A program made the position numbers and the translations under genes. Below the pieces are notes generated by a model, which did no database searches, was not told where the DNA came from, and was given only the letters and a program-made list of their open reading frames with translations. Positions 1 to 6,853 of a stretch of 39,237 bases of DNA are shown in pieces (the first letter of the stretch is position 1; every line of letters starts with the position of its first letter). This DNA is from an uncultured Gammaproteobacteria bacterium (GTDB lineage Bacteria > Pseudomonadota > Gammaproteobacteria > Magnimaribacterales > D2472), in assembly GCA_913050015.1 (NCBI GenBank), contig CAJXAZ010000002.1:1-39237 (forward strand), read 5' to 3'.

Positions 1-59
1 CATAAACTTATTAATTATGTTTTAAAAAAATAGAATTATAGAGCATAATTATTTGTAAT

Positions 60-1460
60 ATGAAAAATTACAAAAAATTAAAGACAACTACATTATTTAT
101 AATACTCCTATCGTTTATAAATATTTCCTCAGCTGCTAATAGCATTCCCTTTGAGTCTACATATGAGCCCATGCCTCAAACTAATACTTTGTTTAAAGGC
201 GCTAATATTTATGACGGTGAAGGTAATGAGTTTCTAGATACAGATTTACTTATAAAAGATGGAAAGATCATTGCTATAGGTAAAGATCTTCCGGCTTCAT
301 CTGAGTTTACAGTAGTTGATGCTGCTGGAAAATGGATCACACCAGGGATTATTGATATCCATTCACATATGGGCGTTTATTCTGCTCCCGGTGTAACTAC
401 AAGCTCAGACGGCAATGAATCTACAAGTCCGGTAACAGCAGACGTGTGGGCTGAGCATTCTATATGGGTTCAAGACCCTCAATTTGCTCTAGCTTTAAAG
501 GGTGGCATAACTTCTTTTCATGTTCTGCCTGGATCAGCTAACTTGATTGGAGGAAGGGGAGTAACAGCAAAAAATGTTCAAAGAAATACTATTAACTCCA
601 TGAAGTTTCCTAATGCACCTCATTCTTTAAAAATGGCTTGTGGGGAAAATCCAAAAAGAGTTTATGGAAATAAAAGTCAGGCACCTTCAACTCGAATGGG
701 TAATATTGCTGGCTATAGAAAATCTTGGATTAAGGCAGAAGCCTACCTTAGTCGTTTAGATGAATATGAATCAAAATCTGAAGAAGCAAAAGAACTTTCT
801 TATAAGCCAACAAGAGATCTAGAGCTAGAAACGCTTGCTGGAGTTTTGCGAGGAGAAATACTAATTCAAAATCACTGCTATAGAGCTGAAGAAATGGCAA
901 TGATGATAGATATTGCTAACGAATTTGATTACAAAATTACAGCCTTTCATCATGCTGTTGAGGCCTATAAAGTTGCTGATCTATTGGCTGAAAATAATAT
1001 TTGTGCAGCTATGTGGGCAGATTGGGGCGGCTTCAAGCATGAAGCCTATGACATGGTTCAAGCAAATGTAGCTATAGTTGATCAGGCAAAAAATGGGACT
1101 GGTTGCGCCATTGTTCATTCAGACGATGCAGTAGGAATCCAACATCTTAATCAAGAGGCTTCTAAGGCACTATCTGCAGGATTAAGGGCAGGATTTAAAA
1201 TTACAAAAGCAAGAGCCATGAAATGGATTACAAGCAACCCAGCAAAAGCAGCCGGTATATTTGATCAAACGGGCTCTTTAAAAGTAGGAAAAAATGCTGA
1301 TGTTGTTCTTTGGTCAAAAAATCCATTTAGTGTTTATGCTCTAGCTGAAAAAGTTTACATAGATGGTGCTATAGCATTTGATAAAGAAGCTGGCATTGAG
1401 CCTAGCTCGGATTTCGATATTGGAATATTGAACCCAAATAAAAATAGGATACAAGAATAA
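60..1460 (+). CDS. Exported metal-dependent amidohydrolase (imidazolonepropionase-like)
   Basis: A 466-residue amidohydrolase-superfamily protein, expected to hydrolyse an amide or cyclic amide; the substrate cannot be told from sequence. Residues 1-25 form a signal peptide (Lys-rich start, hydrophobic core, SSA-A end), so it probably acts in the periplasm. The small beta-sandwich strand region (about 43-95) precedes the barrel motif HSH at 101-103. Further probable metal or catalytic residues are H272, H297/H298 and the HSDD motif at 353-356. The C-terminus returns to the sandwich domain (GSLKVGKNADVVLW). It overlaps the next gene by one base (TAATG), so the two are probably co-translated. 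Family assignment is solid; the exact function is unknown. Confidence 0.85.
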   Translation: MKNYKKLKTTTLFIILLSFINISSAANSIPFESTYEPMPQTNTLFKGANIYDGEGNEFLDTDLLIKDGKIIAIGKDLPASSEFTVVDAAGKWITPGIIDIHSHMGVYSAPGVTTSSDGNESTSPVTADVWAEHSIWVQDPQFALALKGGITSFHVLPGSANLIGGRGVTAKNVQRNTINSMKFPNAPHSLKMACGENPKRVYGNKSQAPSTRMGNIAGYRKSWIKAEAYLSRLDEYESKSEEAKELSYKPTRDLELETLAGVLRGEILIQNHCYRAEEMAMMIDIANEFDYKITAFHHAVEAYKVADLLAENNICAAMWADWGGFKHEAYDMVQANVAIVDQAKNGTGCAIVHSDDAVGIQHLNQEASKALSAGLRAGFKITKARAMKWITSNPAKAAGIFDQTGSLKVGKNADVVLWSKNPFSVYALAEKVYIDGAIAFDKEAGIEPSSDFDIGILNPNKNRIQE

Positions 1461-2728
1461 TGAACTATACAAAAATATTATTTTCAGCAGCTTTAATTTT
1501 TAATATTTATATTATCGAAGCTCAAAGTATTGTTATTAAAAATGCAATGATCTACGACGGAATTAACGATAATGCTTTTACTGGCAATATACTTATTGAA
1601 GATGGAGTCATTAAAAAAGTATCCAAATCATCCATACAGGGCGACACAATAATAGATGCCGAAGGTAAAATAGTTACTCCAGGATTTATAGTTTCTAATA
1701 CCGATATTGGAATAGTAGAAATTGGAGCATTAAGCGTTACCAAGGACGACCAGTCTAATATTTATAGTATTGGCTTTAGTATTCACGACGCTTTTAATCC
1801 TAACTCAACAAGAATTCCTTGGAATAGATCAAATGGAATCACTTCTGCAATAACCTTGCCTAGAGATACCTCAAGCCCTATTGGAGGCTTTGGATCATTC
1901 TTTACATTAAATGGAAGTCTTCAAATTGATAGCCTGCCAGATATGGTAATGATAGGACGTATCGGAGGAAGCAGCTCTTCATCAAGATCAGAAATGCTTG
2001 CACTTACTGATGATATTTTATCTTTTGCATCGTCTCTGGATGGCAAGGATATGAAATCAAATGCAGACATCAATGAAATAATTAATGATTCACCTTTAGC
2101 AGATTATCTAGAACTTCAGTCCAGGGATGTCAAAGCACTTTACAGATTAATTGATGACAAACTTCCACTTATTATCAAAGCAAATAGAGCAACAGATATT
2201 CTTAAGCTATTAGAGTTGAAGAAAAAGTACAATCTTAATTTAATAATTATGGGCGCTCAAGAAGCCTCTTTAGTTGCTGAGCAGATATCGAGCAGTAATA
2301 CACCTTTAATAATTAATCCAATTAATAACATACCAGGCTCTTTTGATGAGCTTGCTTCTAATATAAACCTATCAAGTAGGCTTGAGGCAGAGGGAATAAA
2401 GTTAATATTTACTTCAGGAGGAGGGCAGAACTCCCACCTGGTTAGACAGGGTGCTGGAATAGCTGTTGCAAATGGAATGTCTTATGGCGGAGCTATTAGG
2501 GCTATGACTAGTAACGTAGCAGACTCTTTTAATATCACCGGTAGAGGAGTAATTAAACCAGGTAATATTGCAGATTTAGTAATTTGGGAAGCAGACCCTC
2601 TTGAGCCGTCTAGCATGCCTGAAAAAGTATTTATCAATGGTGTTGATATGGATCTTACAACTCGATCAACTAGATTGAGAGATAGGTATATTAAGAATCT
2701 TGATAAACCAAATACTTATAGAGATTAA
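1460..2728 (+). CDS. Exported amidohydrolase-fold protein lacking metal ligands (probable pseudoenzyme)
   Basis: A 422-residue paralogue-like partner of the preceding protein, with an N-terminal hydrophobic signal segment (about 4-21). The fold landmarks are present: IVIKNAMIYDG near the start, TPGFIVSNTDIGI at 73-85, and GVIKPGNIADLVIWEADP near the end. At the position of the HxH metal motif it has N80-T-D82. By hand alignment, the other ligand positions of the partner (H272, H298, D355) fall on Ala, Gly and Gly. A normal binuclear or mononuclear amidohydrolase centre therefore looks impossible. It could be a structural or regulatory subunit of the upstream enzyme, or a binding protein. The stop lies 7 bp from the convergent tRNA-Thr gene. 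Confidence 0.75.
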   Translation: MNYTKILFSAALIFNIYIIEAQSIVIKNAMIYDGINDNAFTGNILIEDGVIKKVSKSSIQGDTIIDAEGKIVTPGFIVSNTDIGIVEIGALSVTKDDQSNIYSIGFSIHDAFNPNSTRIPWNRSNGITSAITLPRDTSSPIGGFGSFFTLNGSLQIDSLPDMVMIGRIGGSSSSSRSEMLALTDDILSFASSLDGKDMKSNADINEIINDSPLADYLELQSRDVKALYRLIDDKLPLIIKANRATDILKLLELKKKYNLNLIIMGAQEASLVAEQISSSNTPLIINPINNIPGSFDELASNINLSSRLEAEGIKLIFTSGGGQNSHLVRQGAGIAVANGMSYGGAIRAMTSNVADSFNITGRGVIKPGNIADLVIWEADPLEPSSMPEKVFINGVDMDLTTRSTRLRDRYIKNLDKPNTYRD

Positions 2729-2735
2729 GTAAATA

Positions 2736-2811
2736 TGGTGCCGGCACCAAGAGTCGAACTCGGGACCTACTGATTACAAATCAGTTGCTCTACCAACTGA
2801 GCTATACCGGC
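2736..2811 (-). tRNA. tRNA-Thr (anticodon TGT)
   Basis: Reads on the minus strand as a complete 76-nt cloverleaf with encoded CCA. The acceptor stem is GCCGGTA/TGCCGGC, the D-stem GCTC/GAGC, and the anticodon stem ACTGA/TCAGT encloses loop TTTGTAA (anticodon TGT, reading ACA). The T-arm is CCGAG-TTCGACT-CTTGG and the discriminator is A. In E. coli the matching gene (thrU) heads the thrU-tyrU-glyT-thrT-tufB cluster; here it points the opposite way, away from tRNA-Tyr. Confidence 0.96.
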
Positions 2812-2820
2812 GAAGTGCAA

Positions 2821-2849
2821 ATTCTACATTAATTAAATCTTTCATGGAA
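2821..2849 (-). promoter_or_regulatory. Possible promoter of tRNA-Thr(TGT)
   Basis: On the minus strand a TAGAAT -10 hexamer (2821-2826) lies 17 bp from a weak -35 (TTCCAT, 2844-2849). Transcription would begin only a few bases before the mature tRNA 5' end. The -10 is good and the -35 poor, so this is a tentative call. Confidence 0.35.
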
Positions 2850-2860
2850 TACATCTGGTC

Positions 2861-2880
2861 GATATATCTAATCTAGATTA
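2861..2880. other. Adjacent perfect palindromes in the tRNA-Thr/msrA gap
   Basis: GATATATC (2861-2868) is followed directly by TAATCTAGATTA (2869-2880). Each is a perfect palindrome, and they lie in the 106-bp space between msrA and tRNA-Thr(TGT). They could form an operator upstream of the tRNA. In sequence this AT-rich, chance is a real alternative. Confidence 0.25.
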
Positions 2881-2917
2881 AATTGCAATAAAAAACTAAT
2901 TGAAAGAGATAGCTTTT

Positions 2918-3472
2918 CTATAAGTCTAAACTACAACCTGTTCCACCTAGGCCGCAATAACCATTAGGATTTTTAGCCAAGTACTGCTGATGATATTCCT
3001 CAGCTAGAAAATATTCAGGTGCATTTCTAATTTCAGTAGTTATTTCACTAAAGCTCTCATTAGATAGTGCTATTTGATAAATTTCTTTACTTTTAACACA
3101 TTCAATAATGTCTTTATCAGAATAGCAATATATGGCTGATCTATATTGTGTTCCAATGTCGTTGCCTTGCTTCATGCCTTGGGTGGGGTTATGACATTCC
3201 CAAAAAACTTTTAGTAAACTTGTAAATGAAATTATTTCTGGGTCATACACAACTTCCACGACCTCAACATGACCAGTCTCTTTGTAACAAACATCTTCAT
3301 AGGTAGGATTTTGAGTATTGCCGCCAGCATAGCCAACTGAGGTCACCCAGATTCCATCTAATTGCCAAAATTTTCTTTCTACTCCCCAGAAGCAGCCAGC
3401 ACCAAAAAGAACTCTTTTATAGTTCTCTGAATAAGCACCATTTAAGGGGTTGTTATTTATAAAATGATTCAT
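2918..3472 (-). CDS. msrA: Peptide-methionine (S)-S-oxide reductase MsrA
   Basis: Reduces the S-epimer of methionine sulfoxide in oxidised proteins and free methionine, with electrons from thioredoxin. The 184-residue protein carries the family motif GCFWG at 26-30, with C27 as the catalytic cysteine. It also has the C-terminal resolving cysteines C173 and C180 in a Gly-rich tail (GYCGLGGTGC), matching the three-cysteine E. coli type. No signal peptide is seen, so it is cytoplasmic. The ATG start lies 4 bp after the birA stop on the same strand, indicating a birA-msrA operon. This gene is not part of the usual birA-tRNA-tuf neighbourhood and was probably brought in by rearrangement. Confidence 0.95.
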   Translation of the reverse strand: MNHFINNNPLNGAYSENYKRVLFGAGCFWGVERKFWQLDGIWVTSVGYAGGNTQNPTYEDVCYKETGHVEVVEVVYDPEIISFTSLLKVFWECHNPTQGMKQGNDIGTQYRSAIYCYSDKDIIECVKSKEIYQIALSNESFSEITTEIRNAPEYFLAEEYHQQYLAKNPNGYCGLGGTGCSLDL

Positions 3473-3476
3473 TTAT

Positions 3477-4223
3477 TTAATAGACTCCATCAATTGAAAT
3501 TTCACCAAACTCATATTTTTTTATATTACCGTCTTTGGATGCTATTTTTACACTGCCATCTTCATTAATACCAGTAAAAATTCCAGAATCTATGATTTTA
3601 TTATTTTGTTTTATATTAATTTGAGAGTTCATATGTATACAAAGGTCCTCCCATTCCTCGACCCATTGATCCATATCATTATCAATAAAATTAATAAGTT
3701 CGATAATAATATTATTAATAAGCTCGTTTCTTTTTGACTCTAAATTGAAAGAAGAAAGATCTCCCCACCATAATTCTTTATTAGGGAGGTTTAAATTTAA
3801 CCCAATTCCAATAATGTTAAGAACATCCTGTCCCATGATTTCTTTTTCAATAAGTATTCCACCAACTTTTTTTGTTGAAAAAATAATGTCATTTGGCCAT
3901 TTAAGACCAATCAAATCTGATCCTATTAATTGCTTGATAGATCTCTGGCAAATAATACCTACTATTAAACTTAAAGGAGCTTTTTGAAGCAAGCCCTTGT
4001 AAGCAATAGACATATATATATTTCCAGAGTTTGGACTTGACCAAATTTTTCCAACTCTTCCTTTTCCATGAGTTTGCTCATTAGAGATAATTACATGAAT
4101 ATCTTTTTCTAGAACTATTCTTTTACACTCTGCATTTGTGGAGTCTATTGTGTCAAATAAGCTTAATTTAAGCCTTTCAGCAGGTATGTTTTTAAGTATT
4201 TTAGATTTATTAAATGTATTCAA
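3477..4223 (-). CDS. birA: Biotin-[acetyl-CoA-carboxylase] ligase, monofunctional form
   Basis: Activates biotin to biotinyl-AMP and attaches it to the biotin carboxyl carrier protein of acetyl-CoA carboxylase. The catalytic-domain motifs are in order: DSTN (27-30), biotin-binding GKGRVGKIW (53-61), KWPND (108-112) and KVGGILIE (119-126). A small C-terminal domain ends the protein. At 248 residues it lacks the roughly 65-residue N-terminal helix-turn-helix of E. coli BirA (321 aa), so it should not repress biotin genes. The start is TTG, with no ATG before residue 72 and no clear ribosome-binding site. The frame stays open upstream toward tRNA-Tyr, so the exact start is uncertain. The gene is first in a minus-strand pair with msrA. 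Confidence 0.9.
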   Translation of the reverse strand: MNTFNKSKILKNIPAERLKLSLFDTIDSTNAECKRIVLEKDIHVIISNEQTHGKGRVGKIWSSPNSGNIYMSIAYKGLLQKAPLSLIVGIICQRSIKQLIGSDLIGLKWPNDIIFSTKKVGGILIEKEIMGQDVLNIIGIGLNLNLPNKELWWGDLSSFNLESKRNELINNIIIELINFIDNDMDQWVEEWEDLCIHMNSQINIKQNNKIIDSGIFTGINEDGSVKIASKDGNIKKYEFGEISIDGVY

Positions 4224-4236
4224 TGTAAGAAAATAG

Positions 4237-4265
4237 TTGACTTCAATCCATTCTAGAACAAAAAT
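4237..4265 (+). promoter_or_regulatory. Possible promoter of tRNA-Tyr
   Basis: TTGACT (4237-4242) matches the -35 consensus at 5 of 6 bases. At 17 bp spacing the -10 position reads AAAAAT (4260-4265), 4 of 6. The site lies between the birA start and tRNA-Tyr, where a forward promoter is needed. The weak -10 keeps confidence low. Confidence 0.35.
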
Positions 4266-4279
4266 AGCTTCCTTGAAAT

Positions 4280-4363
4280 GGAGAGGTGGGTGAGTGGTTA
4301 ATACCAGCAGACTGTAAATCTGCCGCTTCGGCTACGTAGGTTCGAATCCTACCCTCTCCACCA
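4280..4363 (+). tRNA. tRNA-Tyr (anticodon GTA)
   Basis: A class II tRNA with a long variable arm. The acceptor stem is GGAGAGG/CCTCTCC, and the anticodon stem GCAGA/TCTGC encloses CTGTAAA (anticodon GTA). The variable arm contains a CTTCGG-type loop, the T-arm is GTAGG-TTCGAAT-CCTAC, and A73 is followed by encoded CCA. Corresponds to tyrU of the E. coli tufB cluster. The glyT gene that follows tyrU there is missing. Confidence 0.96.
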
Positions 4364-4423
4364 TATATTCTTGTCTTATATTCTTTAATAAAACTAATCC
4401 AATTTTTATCTACAAATAAGGGG

Positions 4424-4452
4424 TTGAGTTTATAACTTTTTAGAGGGATAAT
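4424..4452 (+). promoter_or_regulatory. Sigma70-type promoter of tRNA-Thr(GGT)-tuf
   Basis: TTGAGT (4424-4429), a 17-bp spacer, then GATAAT (4447-4452), 5 of 6 at the -10. The discriminator directly after it is ACGCCACC, close to the GCGCCACC-type discriminator of E. coli stable-RNA promoters that respond to ppGpp and DksA. The predicted start near 4459 would give a short 5' leader before the tRNA at 4486. The same ACGCCAC sequence follows the -10 of the S10 promoter at 20409-20437. Confidence 0.75.
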
Positions 4453-4485
4453 ACGCCACCTTAAAATGGGATGCTACATATCCGA

Positions 4486-4560
4486 GCTCATATAGCTCAG
4501 TGGTAGAGCACTTGCTTGGTAAGTAAGAGGTCACCGGTTCAAGTCCGGTTATGAGCTCCA
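4486..4560 (+). tRNA. tRNA-Thr (anticodon GGT)
   Basis: A 75-nt cloverleaf with encoded CCA. The acceptor stem GCTCATA/TATGAGC is perfectly paired, and the D-stem is GCTC/GAGC. The anticodon stem CTTGC/GTAAG encloses TTGGTAA (anticodon GGT, reading ACC/ACU). The T-arm is ACCGG-TTCAAGT-CCGGT. The discriminator is T, unlike the A73 of the other tRNA-Thr in this window. It stands immediately before tuf, as thrT does before tufB in E. coli. Confidence 0.96.
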
Positions 4561-4592
4561 TTTTATAAAAATAATATTTAGAGAGGCAAAAG

Positions 4593-5783
4593 ATGGCAAG
4601 AGAAAAATTCGAAAGAACGTTACCCCACGTAAATGTAGGTACAGTTGGTCACGTTGATCATGGTAAAACAACATTAACAGCAGCACTTACTAAAGTTGCT
4701 TCTGAAGTTTTCGGTGGAGAAGCCGTTGACTTTGCAAATATTGATAATGCTCCAGAAGAAAGAGAAAGAGGTATTACTATTGCCGCTTCTCACGTTGAGT
4801 ATATCTCTCCTATTCGTCATTACGCTCACGTAGATTGTCCAGGTCACGCCGATTATGTTAAAAACATGATTACTGGTGCTGCTCAAATGGATGGAGCTAT
4901 CCTTGTTGTTAGTGCTGCTGATGGTCCTATGCCTCAAACTAGAGAGCATTTACTATTATGTAACCAAGTTGGTGTTAAGCAGATAGTTGTCTATATGAAC
5001 AAAGCTGATCAAAATGATGATCCAGAAATGATTGAACTTGTTGAAATGGAAATCAGAGAACTACTAACTGAATATGACTTCCCAGGTGATGACACTCCAA
5101 TTATTGTTGGTAGTGCTCTTAAAGCTCTAGAAGGTGATACTTCTGAAATCGGAGTTCCTTCAGTTGTTAAACTAATTGAAACTCTTGATTCATTTGTTGA
5201 AGAGCCAGAAAGACCAACTGATCTTCCTTTCCTAATGCCTATTGAAGATGTGTTTACAATTTCAGGAAGAGGAACTGTTGTAACTGGAAGAATCGAAGCT
5301 GGTATTGTTAATACTGGTGATCCATTAGAAATTATTGGTATCAAAGATACAGCAACAACTACATGTACTGGTGTTGAAATGTTCAGAAAATCTCTTGATG
5401 AGGGTCGTGCAGGTGAAAACTGTGGTGTCCTATTAAGAGGTGTTGAGAGAGATGCAGTTGAAAGAGGCCAAGTGCTTTCTAAGCCAGGTGCAATTTCTCC
5501 TCATACTAAATTTGAAGCAAATATCCTTGTATTAACTAAAGAAGAGGGTGGAAGACACACTCCATTTATGAATAATTACAGACCTCAGTTTTATTTTAGA
5601 ACTACAGATGTAACAGGTGCATGTGAACTTCCTAGCGGAGTTGAGATGGTTATGCCTGGTGATAACTTAGATATGGTAGTTACACTAATCGCTCCTATTG
5701 CTATGGACGTAGGTCTTAAGTTTGCAATTAGAGAAGGCGGAAGAACTGTTGGTCGTGGTGTAGTAGCAAAAATTATTGAGTAA
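4593..5783 (+). CDS. tuf: Elongation factor Tu
   Basis: GTPase that delivers aminoacyl-tRNA to the ribosomal A site. The 396 residues hold the P-loop GHVDHGKT (19-26), switch-I ERGITI (58-63), DCPGH (81-85, with the GTPase-activating His), NKAD (136-139) and SAL (174-176), then two beta-barrel domains. The C-terminal half is close to proteobacterial EF-Tu. The G-domain is odd: NKAD replaces the usual NKCD, and a stretch near 121-200 (LLLCNQ, VVYMNKADQND, IIVGSAL, SEIGVPSVVKL) departs from the E. coli sequence as I recall it. A GAGAGG ribosome-binding site lies at 4581-4586. It is co-transcribed with the upstream tRNA-Thr, and no second tuf is present in the window. Confidence 0.97.
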   Translation: MAREKFERTLPHVNVGTVGHVDHGKTTLTAALTKVASEVFGGEAVDFANIDNAPEERERGITIAASHVEYISPIRHYAHVDCPGHADYVKNMITGAAQMDGAILVVSAADGPMPQTREHLLLCNQVGVKQIVVYMNKADQNDDPEMIELVEMEIRELLTEYDFPGDDTPIIVGSALKALEGDTSEIGVPSVVKLIETLDSFVEEPERPTDLPFLMPIEDVFTISGRGTVVTGRIEAGIVNTGDPLEIIGIKDTATTTCTGVEMFRKSLDEGRAGENCGVLLRGVERDAVERGQVLSKPGAISPHTKFEANILVLTKEEGGRHTPFMNNYRPQFYFRTTDVTGACELPSGVEMVMPGDNLDMVVTLIAPIAMDVGLKFAIREGGRTVGRGVVAKIIE

Positions 5784-5796
5784 AAATTGACTATAT

Positions 5797-5820
5797 AGCC
5801 GAGGCCATTGTGTCTCGGCT
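5797..5820 (+). terminator. Hairpin after tuf (attenuator or weak terminator)
   Basis: AGCCGAG (5797-5803) and CTCGGCT (5814-5820) form a perfect 7-bp stem with a 10-nt loop, 14 bp after the tuf stop. The following bases (TACTTGTCT) are only moderately T-rich. Partial termination or 3'-end protection of the abundant tuf mRNA is more likely than full termination, because tRNA-Trp and secE follow with no clear promoter. Confidence 0.5.
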
Positions 5821-5853
5821 TACTTGTCTCTGAAGAATATGAAAATGTGTTTT

Positions 5854-5929
5854 AGGCCAGTAGCTCAATTGGTAGAGTACCGGTCTCCAAAACCGGGGGT
5901 TGTGGGTTCGAGCCCCTCCTGGCCTGCCA
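5854..5929 (+). tRNA. tRNA-Trp (anticodon CCA)
   Basis: The acceptor stem is AGGCCAG/CTGGCCT, and the anticodon stem CCGGT/ACCGG encloses CTCCAAA (anticodon CCA). The discriminator G73 is the known Trp identity base, followed by encoded CCA. The T-stem GTGGG/CCCTC contains one T-T mismatch. A tRNA-Trp gene between tuf and secE is common in gammaproteobacteria such as Pseudomonas. Confidence 0.95.
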
Positions 5930-5958
5930 ATTTAACTTGATACTGAAAAAGGGAATTT

Positions 5959-6321
5959 ATGAGTAACGGATCTGCATCAAAATCAATAGATAACCTCAAG
6001 TGGCTTCTTGCGCTTGTGGTATTTAGTGCAGCTGTCATTGGTAATAGTTACTTTAGTGAATTTGCTTTTCTTTATAGAGTTTTAGCTGTTGTATTTTTAT
6101 TTATAGTTGGACTGGGTATATTATCTGTCACGACTTTTGGTTCTAATGCATTGACACTAATGAAAGAATCAAGAAAAGAAATAAGAAAGGTCGTTTGGCC
6201 AACTAGGATGGAGACTACTCAAACATTTTTAGTAGTTTTTAGTGCAATTGTTATTTTATGTTTATTTTTCTGGGCTTTAGAATCACTTTTAAGTTTTTTA
6301 ACTAAATTGGTATTGGGATAG
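5959..6321 (+). CDS. secE: Preprotein translocase subunit SecE
   Basis: Inner-membrane subunit that clamps SecY in the SecYEG protein-export channel. The 120 residues hold three predicted membrane helices (about 13-31, 36-58 and 87-115), as in the three-helix E. coli form (127 aa). The conserved amphipathic stretch RKEIRKVVWPTR with ETTQT before the last helix is the family signature. It is followed after 4 bp by nusG, the standard secE-nusG pair. SecY is encoded about 23 kb downstream in the same block. Confidence 0.95.
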   Translation: MSNGSASKSIDNLKWLLALVVFSAAVIGNSYFSEFAFLYRVLAVVFLFIVGLGILSVTTFGSNALTLMKESRKEIRKVVWPTRMETTQTFLVVFSAIVILCLFFWALESLLSFLTKLVLG

Positions 6322-6325
6322 CATT

Positions 6326-6853
6326 ATGGATTGGTATGTAATACAAGCTTATTCTGGCTACGAGCAAAAAGTTAAACTTGCTTTAGAAGAAAAAATTGAG
6401 CTGAACAATCTTTCAGCAAAGTTTGGTGAAATACTCATTCCTACAGAAACAGTTGTTGAGTTAAAAGCTGGTCAAAAGAAAACAACTGAAAGAAAATTTT
6501 TCCCAGGATATATTTTAATTCAAATGGATCTAGAGGACGACTCTTGGCAACTTGTTCAATCAACCCCAAGAATATCTGGTTTTGTTGGTGGAACTAAAGT
6601 TAGACCACTTCCAATATCTGAAGATGAAGTTAATAATATTGTAAATAGAATTGAAGTTGGTGAAGATGCTCCTGCACCTAAAACTCTATTTGAACCAGGT
6701 GAAGTTATAAGAGTTTGTGATGGTCCATTTAACGACTTTAATGGAGTTGTTGAAAGCGTCGATTACGAAAGAAATAAAGTAAAAGTAGCAGTACAGATTT
6801 TAGGTAGATCCACAGCAGTTGATCTAGAGTTCATGCAAATAGAGAAAACATAA
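6326..6853 (+). CDS. nusG: Transcription termination/antitermination factor NusG
   Basis: Binds the RNA polymerase clamp, suppresses pausing, and links polymerase to Rho or to ribosomal protein S10. The N-terminal NGN domain starts WYVIQAYSGYE and includes the FFPGYILIQMDL strand. The C-terminal KOW domain (about 120-175) starts with FEPGEVIRVCDGPFNDFNG. At 175 residues it matches the usual length (181 in E. coli). The stop codon overlaps the rplK start by one base, leaving no leader before rplK. Confidence 0.97.
   Translation: MDWYVIQAYSGYEQKVKLALEEKIELNNLSAKFGEILIPTETVVELKAGQKKTTERKFFPGYILIQMDLEDDSWQLVQSTPRISGFVGGTKVRPLPISEDEVNNIVNRIEVGEDAPAPKTLFEPGEVIRVCDGPFNDFNGVVESVDYERNKVKVAVQILGRSTAVDLEFMQIEKT

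Noticed and set aside
13..50. AATTATG/CATAATT inverted repeat before the first gene
   Set aside because: The 24-base spacing and pure A/T-type arms make chance likely in this composition; no other evidence of a site.
5787..5815. TTGACT after tuf as a promoter for tRNA-Trp
   Set aside because: No acceptable -10 lies 16-18 bp downstream; the region is occupied by the hairpin.
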